Source of the DNA: Peribacillus sp. FSL P2-0133
GTDB taxonomy: Bacteria; Bacillota; Bacilli; Bacillales; DSM-1321
Reading direction: 5' to 3'
Length of the DNA stretch: 64,000 bases
Assembly: GCF_037975445.1 (NCBI RefSeq)
Contig: NZ_CP150254.1
Location: forward strand, 3,966,001-4,030,000
Positions within the stretch are counted from its first letter, which is position 1. The number at the start of each line of letters is the position of its first letter. The notes below the pieces were generated by a model that worked only from the letters and a program-made list of their open reading frames with translations, was not told the origin of the DNA and did not search any database. This document shows, in pieces, positions 11,862-21,528 of this stretch. Both the position numbers and the translations under genes were made by a program.

Positions 11862-14168
11862 CTATGGGAGTGTCTTCCGAAAGGTTCCGCTGCTTTTGTA
11901 ATACTTGTAAATAATAGAACCATCCTCGTCCGTCCTGAACACCTTTATGCCATTTTTCTCAAGATTCCCAATTACGTCTCCATGAGGGTGACCGTAGCCA
12001 TTATCTTTTCCAACTGAAATAAGCGCCGCTTTCGGCTGTATCTGTTCAAGGAAGGCCATGGAAGAAGAAGTTTTACTGCCATGGTGTCCAACCTTCAAGA
12101 TATCCGCCTGCAACTGCGGAAATGTGCTCAATAGTTCCTTTTCCCCTCCTTCTCCCATATCACCAGTTAATAACCATGACAATCCCCCAAGCTCCGTGAA
12201 TAGAACTACGGATGAATCATTCTTATTTTCTTCTTTCTCATATGGACTTAGCACAGCAAACGGCGCTCCGCCCGCCACCCAATTGTCCCCCCTTCTAAGG
12301 ACAGTCATTTTCATTTTTTTATCTCTTGCCATGGACACAAAATCCATATCCCTATATTGCTCTTCACTCCAGCCTCCAATGATGATCTCCCCAACTTTAA
12401 AATTTTCAATCAATTCTTTTGCACTTCCCATATGATCTGCATCCGGATGGGTTAAAATGAGTTTGTCCAATTGGTGGATCCCCTTACTTTTCAATAATGG
12501 AATAATGATATCATCCGCGGTGTTGAACTTCTTTCGCTTTTTTGCCCACGTGTCGATTGGAAATGTAATTCGCCCACCCGTATCGATCAAATAATTGCCG
12601 CGATTGAACGGCAGGATGATTAAAATGGAGTCACCTTGTCCAACGTCGATGATCTGCACTTCACCAAAAGGAGAGAATCTTTGTAAATTATATTGAAAAA
12701 GCAAAAGGACAATCATTATTCCGCACCAGATTTTACTTTTTTCAAAAGATACATCCCAAGTCAGGTATAACCCTAAAAGGGAAATAACAAGTAATGCCAT
12801 CATGATGAAAGGTGGTTTTCCAAACTGAATGGAAGCCAGCGGCAAATTCGATGCTGCATCAGCGGCTTTATTGCAGAGTACGAATATGAAATTCAATAAT
12901 GATATGAGGGGTTGCCCCAAGGGAGGCAGTAATAAATGAATAAGGAGGGAAATCAGTGAAAGTGGCAGCAATATGATGGAATAAAGCGGAACATACAATA
13001 CGTTTAGAAACACGCCAAGAAAGGATACTTCAAAAAAGTGAAAAAGCAAAATCGGAAGGGCTGCCAATTGGCAGATGGAACTGATGATGAATAGCTGCGT
13101 TGTTTTCTTAGGATATTGTAAGAAAATGCTTGAAGACATGATAATGGAGAAAGTGACTGCGAATGAAAGCTGAAAACCTATATCATAGATCATATTAGGC
13201 CGAAAAAACAATAATGCCATATAGGTCGATCCGATCGCGGCACCCGCCGAGATTCGCTTCTTGAATAGCAGGAGCAGAAAGAAAAGCATAGCCATTAAAC
13301 AGGATCTCACCACAGATGGACTGGCACCTGAAAGTAACATGTAAACCGGAAGGAAGATTAAGATGGCCACCATCATTCTTTCCCGTGTAATCCCAACCCT
13401 GATGCCGAAGTAAAATAACATCCCCGTTAAAAAACTGACATGGAGACCGGAAATCGCCAGTAAATGAACCAGACCTAACCGCTGATAATTAGTAAGGTCG
13501 CCTTCATCTATATATGACTGGTCGCCGAATATGAGGGCTGTGACAAAACCGCTCGATTCTTCCGGAAAGTGTTCCCTAATATACGTAATTCCCTTCAGGC
13601 GCCAATTACGAATCAAAACTGGAATCGAGTTTCCAGCCTTTTTGCATTCTTCAAATGAAATGGAATCTGCTTTGAATATCCAATGGATGCCATGGCGGAA
13701 AAGATAACGCTGGTAATCGAAACTGTTTTCATTCCTGTTTTTGTCGGGAATTTGCAATGTCCCTTCTGCCGGACATGATAAACCGATTCGCAGAAACCGA
13801 CTCAGCTTTTGCTGTTCCAATTCGGTTGTGATTTTATAACGAAGCACTAGCCGTTCACCTTTCTCACCGCGCACGAATCCTTTTAATGAATTTCCATCTA
13901 TATTCGGTTGGTCGGTAAAAGTGATGATAAATCGGCTATCCGTTCCATGATAGGCAGTTTTGTTTCGGTGATCGGAGAAGGAGGCGGCCCCTATAAATAT
14001 CCCCATGATCACCAAATGAAAACTAAGGGCCTTCACGCTTAACCCCACCGAAAAATAGAGGAAACAGAGAAAAATAAGGATAATGATTAGCAGCCTTACA
14101 TTTAAAAAAGAATGGGCCGTAACACCAAATGTAGCCGAAACAGCTAGTAAAATAAGATGTCTAGCCAT
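11862..14168 (-). CDS. comEC: Competence DNA channel protein ComEC/Rec2
   Basis: Integral membrane protein that passes single-stranded transforming DNA into the cytoplasm. The 768-residue protein shows the expected order: N-terminal membrane segments with an OB-like domain (to about 200), the Competence domain with many membrane helices starting near LLAISGLHVSFLTG (residue 237), and a C-terminal metallo-beta-lactamase-like domain with HPDADH (574-579) and GHHGS. Length and motifs are intact, so this strain keeps a full channel gene. Third gene of the comEA-comEB-comEC operon, 18 bases after comEB. Confidence 0.96.
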   Translation of the reverse strand: MARHLILLAVSATFGVTAHSFLNVRLLIIILIFLCFLYFSVGLSVKALSFHLVIMGIFIGAASFSDHRNKTAYHGTDSRFIITFTDQPNIDGNSLKGFVRGEKGERLVLRYKITTELEQQKLSRFLRIGLSCPAEGTLQIPDKNRNENSFDYQRYLFRHGIHWIFKADSISFEECKKAGNSIPVLIRNWRLKGITYIREHFPEESSGFVTALIFGDQSYIDEGDLTNYQRLGLVHLLAISGLHVSFLTGMLFYFGIRVGITRERMMVAILIFLPVYMLLSGASPSVVRSCLMAMLFFLLLLFKKRISAGAAIGSTYMALLFFRPNMIYDIGFQLSFAVTFSIIMSSSIFLQYPKKTTQLFIISSICQLAALPILLFHFFEVSFLGVFLNVLYVPLYSIILLPLSLISLLIHLLLPPLGQPLISLLNFIFVLCNKAADAASNLPLASIQFGKPPFIMMALLVISLLGLYLTWDVSFEKSKIWCGIMIVLLLFQYNLQRFSPFGEVQIIDVGQGDSILIILPFNRGNYLIDTGGRITFPIDTWAKKRKKFNTADDIIIPLLKSKGIHQLDKLILTHPDADHMGSAKELIENFKVGEIIIGGWSEEQYRDMDFVSMARDKKMKMTVLRRGDNWVAGGAPFAVLSPYEKEENKNDSSVVLFTELGGLSWLLTGDMGEGGEKELLSTFPQLQADILKVGHHGSKTSSSMAFLEQIQPKAALISVGKDNGYGHPHGDVIGNLEKNGIKVFRTDEDGSIIYKYYKSSGTFRKTLP

Positions 14169-14186
14169 GCCTGCCCCCCGTCTTAT

Positions 14187-14747
14187 TTAATTTTCAAATA
14201 TTTGATTGGCCTGCTTTTCCAACTCCAATAAATCTTCTTTTCCCAAGTCTGATCGTTCAAGTTGAGCCAGCAATGAGAATACAAAGTCCTTTTTTTGTTT
14301 TCCATTAACATCGATGGCCCCTTTTGCTTCAACCTTCTCGGTCTTGACACCAGCCTGTTTGAATAATTCCAGGGCATATGGATGATTTTTGTAATCCTCT
14401 GCATAATAAACAGCCTTTATGCCAGCTTGGATGAGTGATTTACAGCACTGAAGACACGGAAAATGCGTCACATATATTTCTGCCCGATCAGTAGGTACCC
14501 CAAATTTCGCACATTGTAAAAGTGCATTCATTTCTGCATGTATCGTTCTGACACAATGATTATCAATTACATAACAGCCGTCATCAATACAATGCGTCCC
14601 TCCGGCAATGGACCCATTATATCCCCCCGCAATGATTCGGTTGTCCCTGACGATGGTCGCCCCTACAGTGAGGCGTGTACATGTGCTTCTTAAAGCTAAT
14701 AAATGGCTTTGCGCCATGAAATATTGATCCCAACTAATTCTGTTCAT
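14187..14747 (-). CDS. comEB: ComEB, dCMP deaminase-family protein
   Basis: Zinc-dependent cytidine/deoxycytidylate deaminase fold, 186 residues. The zinc site is visible as HAEMNALLQ and PCLQCCK, with additional His/Cys residues (HCIDDGCYVIDNHC) as in dCMP deaminases. It would convert dCMP to dUMP. In B. subtilis it sits in the comE operon but is not needed for DNA uptake. It lies between comEA and comEC. Confidence 0.93.
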   Translation of the reverse strand: MNRISWDQYFMAQSHLLALRSTCTRLTVGATIVRDNRIIAGGYNGSIAGGTHCIDDGCYVIDNHCVRTIHAEMNALLQCAKFGVPTDRAEIYVTHFPCLQCCKSLIQAGIKAVYYAEDYKNHPYALELFKQAGVKTEKVEAKGAIDVNGKQKKDFVFSLLAQLERSDLGKEDLLELEKQANQIFEN

Positions 14748-14831
14748 GTTCTATCCCTATCCCCTTACCACTAGAATGATTTTCTTCAATTTTACCTTCT
14801 TCCTGGCCATTTGTGTAGCATATTCAATCAT

Positions 14832-15467
14832 TCATTTCACCGAAATGGAATCCCGTAACCTTTCAAACGTTTTATCACCGATTCCCGTTACCTTCTTCAA
14901 GTCATCGACCTCCTTGAATTTCCCTACCGTTTCTCTGTATTCCAGGATCGCATTCGCTTTGGATGGTCCAATTCCCGTCAAGGTTTCCAAATCTTCCTGT
15001 GTAGCTTTATTCAAGTTCACCAGTCCTCCTGATGTCCCCCCTGAAACGACATCACCAGTTGACCCGACCTGTATATTCTCCAACTTCCCCTCGTCTTCTT
15101 CACCTATTTCCGGAACATAAATGACCATTTGGTCTTCGACAATTTGGGCAAAATTCACTTTATCCTTATCAGCCTTGTCCGTAAAACTGCCCGCTGCCGA
15201 AATCAAATCGATCACCCGGTCACCTGCCTGTGCAGTGAATATGCCTGGGGACTTGACCGCCCCTTTAACGTCCACTTTAATGATCTCAGGTTCGGCAGGC
15301 GTTTCATCATCACTTTGTTTATGTTCAGATTCTTTTGCAGTAATGGAAAATATATCTTCCGTATCAGCCGGATCCTCCACTTGTTGCAAAAAAAAGTAAA
15401 TGCCCGCTGCCACAAATGCCACGGCAACGGTTATAATCGTCAATTTTCTTTTAAAAATCCCTTCCAT
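14832..15467 (-). CDS. comEA: Competence DNA receptor ComEA
   Basis: Membrane-anchored receptor that binds double-stranded DNA outside the membrane. The 211-residue product has an N-terminal membrane anchor (about 10-30), an acidic linker, an SLBB-type domain (VDVKGAVKSPGIF...) and C-terminal twin helix-hairpin-helix motifs (LTGIGPSKANAIL and VTGIGDKTFERL). The longer open frame starts 27 codons upstream, but ATG 15467 has AAGGAGG at ideal spacing. Divergent from comER, with a 110-base intergenic region. Confidence 0.95.
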   Translation of the reverse strand: MEGIFKRKLTIITVAVAFVAAGIYFFLQQVEDPADTEDIFSITAKESEHKQSDDETPAEPEIIKVDVKGAVKSPGIFTAQAGDRVIDLISAAGSFTDKADKDKVNFAQIVEDQMVIYVPEIGEEDEGKLENIQVGSTGDVVSGGTSGGLVNLNKATQEDLETLTGIGPSKANAILEYRETVGKFKEVDDLKKVTGIGDKTFERLRDSISVK

Positions 15468-15577
15468 TTCTTTACCTCCTTGTTGGATTTCGCACGATAC
15501 ATTGTCATAGGACAGATTAAAAATACATAGTGTTTTTAGGAGAATCAATCGCTTTAAGTGAGAGGAGTTGATCGGAA

Positions 15578-16408
15578 TTGAAGAAAATCGGTGTTATCGG
15601 AACCGGAAATATGGGTACCATTTTAATCGAGGCATGGCTGGAGGCAAAAATATTGAATCCGGCGGATCTAATCATTACAAATCGCACGCTTTCCAAAGCA
15701 TTGGTGCTGAAAGAAAAACACCCTGGTATCAAGGTTGCGGAAAGCGCAGCCGAAATCGTCCAACAAGCGGACTTTATCTTTCTCTGTGTAAAACCATTGC
15801 AAATTAACAGCCTATTACAGGGCATCAAACATCATATAAAAAGGGATCAGCTGGTTATTTCCATCACAAGCCCGCTTTCGGTCTCCCAGCTTGAATCTGC
15901 CGTGAATGCCCCTTGTGCCCGTTTTATCCCGAGCATAACGAACCGTGTGGGTTCTGGGGTATCGTTACTTAGTTTCAGCAAGAGCTGCAGTAAGGAGAAA
16001 GTGTCAGCTTTATTTGATTTGGCCTCCGCCATATCGGCACCGGTCATCATTGAAAATGATATCACCCGGGTATCTTCCGATATCGTCAGCTGCGGTCCTG
16101 CCTTTTTCAGCTATTTAGCACAAGCTTTTATTGACGCGGCTTGCCAAACGACGAAGATAGATAAAGAAACGGCTACGACTTTGACTGAGAATATGCTGGT
16201 TGGCTTAGGGGAACTGCTTGGTAAAGGGGTTTATACATTGCCGACCTTACAGGAAAAGGTTTGTGTAAAGGGTGGAATAACAGGTGAGGGGATCAAGGTT
16301 TTAGAAGCTGAAACCGGGGAAATGTTCCATCATCTTTTTCAAGCGACACATGAAAAGTTTGCAGAGGATCTTCACGAAGTTGAAAAGCAGTTCGGCCATC
16401 CTTATTAA
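15578..16408 (+). CDS. comER: ComER, pyrroline-5-carboxylate reductase-like protein
   Basis: 276 residues with an N-terminal Rossmann motif (IGVIGTGNMGTIL) and the P5CR-type dimerisation domain, including VKGGITGEGIKVLE near the C-terminus. It belongs to the proline-biosynthesis reductase family and is always found divergent from comEA. Its physiological role is unclear, though links to sporulation and biofilm control have been reported in Bacillus. Start is TTG 15578 with AGAGGAG upstream. A long hairpin terminates it. Confidence 0.92.
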   Translation: MKKIGVIGTGNMGTILIEAWLEAKILNPADLIITNRTLSKALVLKEKHPGIKVAESAAEIVQQADFIFLCVKPLQINSLLQGIKHHIKRDQLVISITSPLSVSQLESAVNAPCARFIPSITNRVGSGVSLLSFSKSCSKEKVSALFDLASAISAPVIIENDITRVSSDIVSCGPAFFSYLAQAFIDAACQTTKIDKETATTLTENMLVGLGELLGKGVYTLPTLQEKVCVKGGITGEGIKVLEAETGEMFHHLFQATHEKFAEDLHEVEKQFGHPY

Positions 16409-16451
16409 TATTCGTAATCAATATCGTTAACTCCTTCTAAAAGTATAAAAA

Positions 16452-16513
16452 AAGAAGAGGTCAGATCTCCGCTCGTACAGAATGATGTACGAACGGGGGC
16501 TCATGACCTCTTT
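16452..16513. terminator. Bidirectional terminator between comER and yqeM
   Basis: Outer stem AAGAGGTCA / TGACCTCTT encloses an inner hairpin (CGTAC / GTACG). A-rich and T-rich flanks serve both converging genes. Confidence 0.8.
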
Positions 16514-16514
16514 A

Positions 16515-17258
16515 TCATTTACTGGCTACAAATAAGATTCTTTCGGTTTCCGCTGCAAGCGGTGCGTCTTCAAGATCCGCCAGAATTTCAGAAACCGTAA
16601 AACCTGCTTGCTCCAACCACTTTTTATATTGTTCAACCGGATAGGTCCGTTGGTAATGCAACTCATCAAATCGGTCATACAGGCCGCTTTCATCGTCCCT
16701 TACGAAAAAACTTAAATCATGTTCCACACTGTAAGGTTCAACACCTGGGAAGCAGTCCCATATATAGGATACTTCTTCTCCATTGACAGCAAACGTATTA
16801 TCACGAAAGATTTCTTCCATTTTATAAATGGAATGGACATCAAACAAAAATAATCCGCCTTCCTTCAAATGCTCATGAACCCGGCTGAACGTCTTGACTA
16901 TATCTTCCTCATCGCGAAGGTAGTTCAGCGAATCACAAAAAATCGTGACACAATCAAATTGGCCAAGTCCTTCGAGTTCTGCCATATTCTGCTGGAAAAG
17001 CGGAATCGATAATCCAAGCTTAACCGCTTTTTCATTAGCAACAAGAAGCATTTCATCAGATAAATCCACACCGGTGACTTCGAATCCGTGTTGCGCCAAT
17101 TCAACAGTCATTTCCCCGGTTCCACACGCTAAATCCAGGACTTTCCTACCGCCAATTCCGTACTGTTCCAGCTTCGCCGTAAGGATCATCAGCCATTTTT
17201 CATAAGGTGCGTCCTTCATCAGTTCATCGTATACATAGGCAAAGCGTTCGTACGTCAT
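16515..17258 (-). CDS. yqeM: SAM-dependent methyltransferase YqeM
   Basis: 247-residue class I methyltransferase. Motif I is VLDLACGTGEM (about residue 40-50), followed by GVDLSDEML and a cytosolic Rossmann-like fold. The substrate is not known. The gene is the last of the yqeG-to-yqeM cluster and overlaps the end of rsfS by 4 bases (ATGA), implying translational coupling. Confidence 0.88.
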   Translation of the reverse strand: MTYERFAYVYDELMKDAPYEKWLMILTAKLEQYGIGGRKVLDLACGTGEMTVELAQHGFEVTGVDLSDEMLLVANEKAVKLGLSIPLFQQNMAELEGLGQFDCVTIFCDSLNYLRDEEDIVKTFSRVHEHLKEGGLFLFDVHSIYKMEEIFRDNTFAVNGEEVSYIWDCFPGVEPYSVEHDLSFFVRDDESGLYDRFDELHYQRTYPVEQYKKWLEQAGFTVSEILADLEDAPLAAETERILFVASK

Positions 17259-17611
17259 GTAGTCAGTTCACTCTCTAGATCTTCAAAAGGTGCATCTCCC
17301 CATAAACGTTCGAGGTTATAGTAATTTCTTTCATCTTTATGGAAAATGTGGGCCACTACATCGCCAAGATCAACAAGCACCCATTTCGCCTCGTCAAAAC
17401 CTTCAAGACGTTTTACATTGATTCCTGATTCATCAGCTTTGCTCTTCATTTCACGAGCTATTGCTTGTACTTGTTTTTCAGAATTACCGTGGCAGATCAA
17501 AAAGTAATCCGCTACAAGAGAAATACCTTGCATGTTCAATGCCACGATATCCTCCGCTCTTTTATCGTCCGCCGCTTTTGCTGCAATTACAAGAAGTTCA
17601 CGTTCAGTCAT
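17255..17611 (-). CDS. rsfS: Ribosomal silencing factor RsfS (YqeL)
   Basis: 118-residue RsfS/Iojap protein that binds L14 on the 50S subunit and blocks subunit joining when nutrients fall. The family core is visible as DIVALNMQGISLVADYFLICHG near residues 20-41 and EGFDEAKWVLVDLGDVVAHIF near 70-90. It overlaps yqeK by one base and yqeM by four. Confidence 0.94.
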   Translation of the reverse strand: MTERELLVIAAKAADDKRAEDIVALNMQGISLVADYFLICHGNSEKQVQAIAREMKSKADESGINVKRLEGFDEAKWVLVDLGDVVAHIFHKDERNYYNLERLWGDAPFEDLESELTT

Positions 17612-18183
17612 TACATCTTCTCCTTCAAATTCATGATCAAATCATTATATGTCTTAAATGTGTCAGGGTAAATTGCCTGATTTCTTTTCATTAAAAAAAC
17701 AACTGTATTCCTTAAAGCCTGAATGACAGCATGATCCAAATTTTGCTTTGCCGTCTGCCTGACTTCGTCGACACCGGGAAAAGAACGTCCAGGCTCAATA
17801 TAGTCAGCAAGGTATACGACTTTATCCAATAGGCTCATGCCAACCCTGCCAGACGTGTGATAGGCAATCGCATCCAAGATTTCAGCGTCCTGAATGCCAG
17901 CTTCCTTTTTCACCAGATAAGCCCCGACAGGAGCGTGCCACAGCTCCATATTGTATTCAAGTAACGCCGGGTCCATTTTTTCAGCGATTATTATTTGCTC
18001 CATTTCCTCTTTTGGACGAAATTTTGCATAATCATGGAAAATGGCAGCCAGTTCGGCTTTTTTGACGTCGGCACCATACCGTTCAGCAAGTTCAATTGCT
18101 GACTCGACCACACCCAAGGTATGAATGTACCTGCGCTCGGTTATTTGTTCTTTGACCAGCGCCAATGCTTTCTCACGATTCAT
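17611..18183 (-). CDS. yqeK: YqeK, HD-domain bis(5'-nucleosyl)-tetraphosphatase
   Basis: HD-superfamily metal phosphohydrolase; members of the YqeK family hydrolyse diadenosine tetraphosphate symmetrically. The HD motif is HDYAKFR (around residue 47), preceded by the conserved YIHTLGVVE. I chose ATG 18183 (MNREKAL...), which matches the family start and has AAAGGGA upstream; an ATG three codons earlier is too close to it. 190 residues. It overlaps the 3' end of nadD by 11 bases, so the two genes are probably coupled. Confidence 0.92.
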   Translation of the reverse strand: MNREKALALVKEQITERRYIHTLGVVESAIELAERYGADVKKAELAAIFHDYAKFRPKEEMEQIIIAEKMDPALLEYNMELWHAPVGAYLVKKEAGIQDAEILDAIAYHTSGRVGMSLLDKVVYLADYIEPGRSFPGVDEVRQTAKQNLDHAVIQALRNTVVFLMKRNQAIYPDTFKTYNDLIMNLKEKM

Positions 18184-18742
18184 ATAAACCATTCCCTTTA
18201 ATATACTTCACCACTGGATCTGCTATTAAATATTTCACGGTTTTCCCCGTCCTTAACTTCCTTCGTATCATGGAAGACGAAATGAACATCTGGGGGACTT
18301 TCACCATCGTGATTGGGTATACGGTCTTTTCGTTATATCCAGGGCGCTTCACCCCGACAAAATTGACCATATGCACCAGCTCGTCGATACGGTGCCAATT
18401 TGGTAAGTACTCAATCATATCTGCGCCAATTATGAAATAGAACTCATTGGTTGGCTCAAGTTCTTTCAGCAATTTTATTGTGTCATACGTATAAGATGTG
18501 CCTTTTCTTTCTATTTCAATACCCTCAATATAAAAAGATGGGTTTCCGGCTATCGCGTTTTCCAACATGGCCAGCCTGTCCATATCGGTTACTTCCTCCG
18601 ATTTTTCCTTATGTGGAGGAACGTGATTTGGCATGAACCTGATTTCATCTAGCTCAAGGGCATCCAGCACTTCATTCGCTATAATTAAATGCCCGATATG
18701 CGGAGGATTGAATGTACCGCCAAGAATTCCAATTTTTTTCAT
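18173..18742 (-). CDS. nadD: Nicotinate-nucleotide adenylyltransferase NadD
   Basis: Makes deamido-NAD from nicotinate mononucleotide and ATP, an essential step of NAD synthesis. The 189-residue protein has the nucleotidyltransferase motif GGTFNPPHIGH (residues 8-18) and the ISSSMIR motif near residue 153. It lies between yhbY (11-base gap) and yqeK (overlap) in the usual Bacillus order. Confidence 0.97.
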   Translation of the reverse strand: MKKIGILGGTFNPPHIGHLIIANEVLDALELDEIRFMPNHVPPHKEKSEEVTDMDRLAMLENAIAGNPSFYIEGIEIERKGTSYTYDTIKLLKELEPTNEFYFIIGADMIEYLPNWHRIDELVHMVNFVGVKRPGYNEKTVYPITMVKVPQMFISSSMIRRKLRTGKTVKYLIADPVVKYIKGNGLYES

Positions 18743-18753
18743 AGATAGGTTCC

Positions 18754-19044
18754 TTAAGGTAATTTAAGTTGTTTGTTTTCTTTTGATTCTTTATACAGCA
18801 CAATTGTGTTGCCGATAATCTGAACCAATTCCGCCCGTGCACCTTTTGATAAAGAAAGTCCCACTTCATTGCGGTCCTCTTCACAGTTTTGCAGGATGCT
18901 GACCTTGATTAATTCACGTACTTCAAGCGCCTCACCAATTTGCTTGATGAGATTATCATTGACGCCGCCTTTACCAACTTGAAAAATTGGATTGAGGTGA
19001 TGGGCCTTTGATCGTAAAAATCTTTTCTGTTTTCCTGTTAACAT
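18754..19044 (-). CDS. yhbY: CRM-domain ribosome assembly RNA-binding protein YhbY (YqeI)
   Basis: 96-residue single CRM-domain protein, of the type that binds pre-50S ribosomal particles. It starts MLTGKQKRFLRSKAHHL and has the family GKGG loop (FQVGKGGVND). Length is exactly typical. It overlaps the aroE stop by 7 bases and precedes nadD. Confidence 0.95.
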   Translation of the reverse strand: MLTGKQKRFLRSKAHHLNPIFQVGKGGVNDNLIKQIGEALEVRELIKVSILQNCEEDRNEVGLSLSKGARAELVQIIGNTIVLYKESKENKQLKLP

Positions 19045-19880
19045 GTGTTACCTCCTAGTTTGTTCAAGACAATATCTGTCATTCTTGCTGTATCCGGCAT
19101 AATGCCTGTCCATATCTCAAATGCGAGTGCGGCCTGGTTGATGAACATCCCCAAACCATTTTGCGTTTCCGCCCCTTTTTCCCCCGCTTCACGAAGCAGT
19201 TTGGTTTGCAAAGGGTTATAGATGATATCACTGACAATTGTACCGGTTTTAAGCTGGTCGACCTTTAACGGTGAATGATCCAATTCCGGGCTCATTCCAG
19301 AAGAAGTCGTTTGGATGATTAAATCATATTGTGATAAGCTTTCTTCCGCTTCGATAATCGAGAGTGCCTTCGATACTTTATCATATGGGCAATCAGAAAC
19401 AAGCTGGGCCGCTCTTTCCTTTGTCCGGTTTGCAATATCAACTTGCTTTACCCCTTCTTTTACGAGGGTAAAATAAATCGCACGCGCAGCACCGCCCGCT
19501 CCGATCACTAACGTTTTTTTAGCCTTGATGTCACCTGATATTTCATCGCATAAAGATTTAAAAAATCCTTTTCCGTCTGTATTATACCCTATAAACCGAC
19601 CATTTTTGTTAACAACCGTATTTACAGCACCGATTGCAAGGGCCAGTTCATCCACTTCATCAAGGAAAGGGATGATTGAAGTCTTATGAGGAATCGTGAT
19701 GTTAAACCCTTCTATACCAAGGGCTTTCATGCCCTTCACGGCATCGTTCAAACCTTCTTTCGTCACATGAAAATGATGATAAACCGCTTCTATATTTTCT
19801 TTTTCAAATGCATCATTATGAATGTCCGGTGACATCGAATGTGCAATTGGATCTCCCATTACCCCATATATCTTTTTCAT
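19038..19880 (-). CDS. aroE: Shikimate dehydrogenase (NADP+)
   Basis: Reduces 3-dehydroshikimate to shikimate in aromatic amino-acid synthesis. 280 residues. The N-terminal substrate domain has SMSPDIHND and the catalytic-Lys stretch NITIPHKT; the NADP-binding domain has the GAGGAARA loop near residue 130. The NTDGKGF block is also present. It sits 20 bases after yqeH. Confidence 0.97.
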   Translation of the reverse strand: MKKIYGVMGDPIAHSMSPDIHNDAFEKENIEAVYHHFHVTKEGLNDAVKGMKALGIEGFNITIPHKTSIIPFLDEVDELALAIGAVNTVVNKNGRFIGYNTDGKGFFKSLCDEISGDIKAKKTLVIGAGGAARAIYFTLVKEGVKQVDIANRTKERAAQLVSDCPYDKVSKALSIIEAEESLSQYDLIIQTTSSGMSPELDHSPLKVDQLKTGTIVSDIIYNPLQTKLLREAGEKGAETQNGLGMFINQAALAFEIWTGIMPDTARMTDIVLNKLGGNTC

Positions 19881-19900
19881 AGACTAGACGACCCCTATAT

Positions 19901-21010
19901 TTAGATTAATGATTTGCGAACGATCACATTGACGCCCTTTGGAACATGTGCAACGATTTTCGCTCCTGGCTCATTGACCGTCACCCAGCCAAGACCAGAA
20001 AACACAATATCCATTTTACCATCTTTCAAGGAGAATTCATGAGGAATCAGCTTCGGAAACTCCTCGATTTGTTCAGGCCGTGGTGGCGTCAGTAATTCCC
20101 CGGCATGGTTTTTATACAATTCATCGGCTTTTTCCAGTTTCGTACGGTGAATATTCAATTCATTCGAAAGGTAGCAAGTCAATGAACGCCTTCCGCCTGA
20201 GACATAGTCCAACCGGGCCAGCCCTCCGAAAAATAGCGTCTGCGCTTCATTCAGTTGGTACACTCTCGGCTTGATTTCCTTTTTCGGCATAATCACCTTG
20301 AAGTCCCGTTTGTCCACATAGTGAGCCATTTGATGATGATTAATGATTCCAGGTGTATCGATCAACGCCTGTTCATCATCCAAAGGAATTTCGATCATAT
20401 CCAAGGTAGTCCCTGGGAAGTGGGAAGTCGTGATGATATCACTTTCTCCGCTCAATTCTTTTATAAGACGGTTGATGAAAGTCGATTTCCCTACATTCGT
20501 ACATCCTACCACATAGACATCTTTACCTTTGCGATACCGCTCAATCGCATCAGCCGCTTCAAGTATGTGCTTTCCCTTTTCCGCACTGACAAGCAGGACA
20601 TCAACCGGGTTAAGACCCAATTCCTTGGACGATTGCTTCATCCAATTGATCAACTTGTTCGGTTTTACGGATTTAGGCAATAAATCAACCTTATTTCCGA
20701 TCAGAAGAACATCATTTCTTCCTACAAATCGATGCAGGCCAGGCAGCCAGCTTCCATTGAAATCAAAAATATCGACGATTTTGACGATTAAAGAGTCGGT
20801 TTCGCCTACTTTATTCAAGATTTTCAAGAAGTCATCGTCTGTTAAGGAAACATCCTGAACTTCGTTATAATGTTTCAATTTAAAGCAGCGCTGACAAACG
20901 ATGGTCTCCTTTTCCAGAGCTGATTTAGGGGCAAAGCCCAATTCCTTCGGATCTTCAGTCTGGACCTTCACACCGCAGCCGATGCACACTAATTCTTGAT
21001 GATTGTTCAA
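19901..21010 (-). CDS. yqeH: Circularly permuted GTPase YqeH, 30S assembly
   Basis: GTPase needed for 30S subunit biogenesis. It begins with a Cys4 zinc finger (CIGC...CQRC), then shows G motifs in permuted order: NKVDLLPK (G4), later GCTNVGKST (G1) and DTPG (G3), and has a C-terminal RNA-binding region. I chose TTG 21010: it overlaps the yqeG stop as TTGA and has GGGAGG eight bases ahead, giving 369 residues. An in-frame ATG five codons upstream is the alternative. Confidence 0.93.
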   Translation of the reverse strand: MNNHQELVCIGCGVKVQTEDPKELGFAPKSALEKETIVCQRCFKLKHYNEVQDVSLTDDDFLKILNKVGETDSLIVKIVDIFDFNGSWLPGLHRFVGRNDVLLIGNKVDLLPKSVKPNKLINWMKQSSKELGLNPVDVLLVSAEKGKHILEAADAIERYRKGKDVYVVGCTNVGKSTFINRLIKELSGESDIITTSHFPGTTLDMIEIPLDDEQALIDTPGIINHHQMAHYVDKRDFKVIMPKKEIKPRVYQLNEAQTLFFGGLARLDYVSGGRRSLTCYLSNELNIHRTKLEKADELYKNHAGELLTPPRPEQIEEFPKLIPHEFSLKDGKMDIVFSGLGWVTVNEPGAKIVAHVPKGVNVIVRKSLI

Positions 21011-21528
21011 TTGTGATCCTCCCATTCTATCATTCCTTTTCGTTTAAAAAACGCCATGATCTTTCTTTCAAAATAACGATTGATCCTTGTTCTGAATTCG
21101 TCGGTTTGTGCTACAGGGAGCACTAAGATCGTATGAAACCCGCCTCTGTTCCCTCCCAATACATCCGTCAATAACTGATCGCCGATTACCACCGTTTCTT
21201 CCAATTTCAATCCCATTGCCTTACGGGCTTTATGGAAAGCTCTTGCCATCGGTTTTCTGGCCTGGAAGATAAACGGAATGTGAAGCGGATCGGAAAAAGC
21301 CCGAACCCGATTTTCATTATTATTGGACACAATCGTCACTAAAATCCCATGATCCCGCATATTGTCGAACCATTTGATTAAATCGGGGGTGGCAGTTGGT
21401 CTGTCCCATTCAACGAGAGTATTATCCAAATCGGTAATGACTCCCTTAATGCCTCTTTTTTTCAATTCTTGAGGATCTATATTAAAAATGCTTTTAACAT
21501 GTTCACTCGGCAAAAATAATTTAAGCAT
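21007..21528 (-). CDS. yqeG: YqeG, HAD-superfamily phosphatase
   Basis: 173-residue HAD phosphatase (subfamily IIIA). Motif I is DLDNTLV (near residue 35), motif II is in TIVSNN, and motif III/IV is GDQLLTDVLGGN. Substrate unknown. First gene of the yqeG-H-aroE-yhbY-nadD-yqeK-rsfS-yqeM run; its stop overlaps the next start. The upstream ribosome site is AGAGGTG. Confidence 0.93.
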   Translation of the reverse strand: MLKLFLPSEHVKSIFNIDPQELKKRGIKGVITDLDNTLVEWDRPTATPDLIKWFDNMRDHGILVTIVSNNNENRVRAFSDPLHIPFIFQARKPMARAFHKARKAMGLKLEETVVIGDQLLTDVLGGNRGGFHTILVLPVAQTDEFRTRINRYFERKIMAFFKRKGMIEWEDHN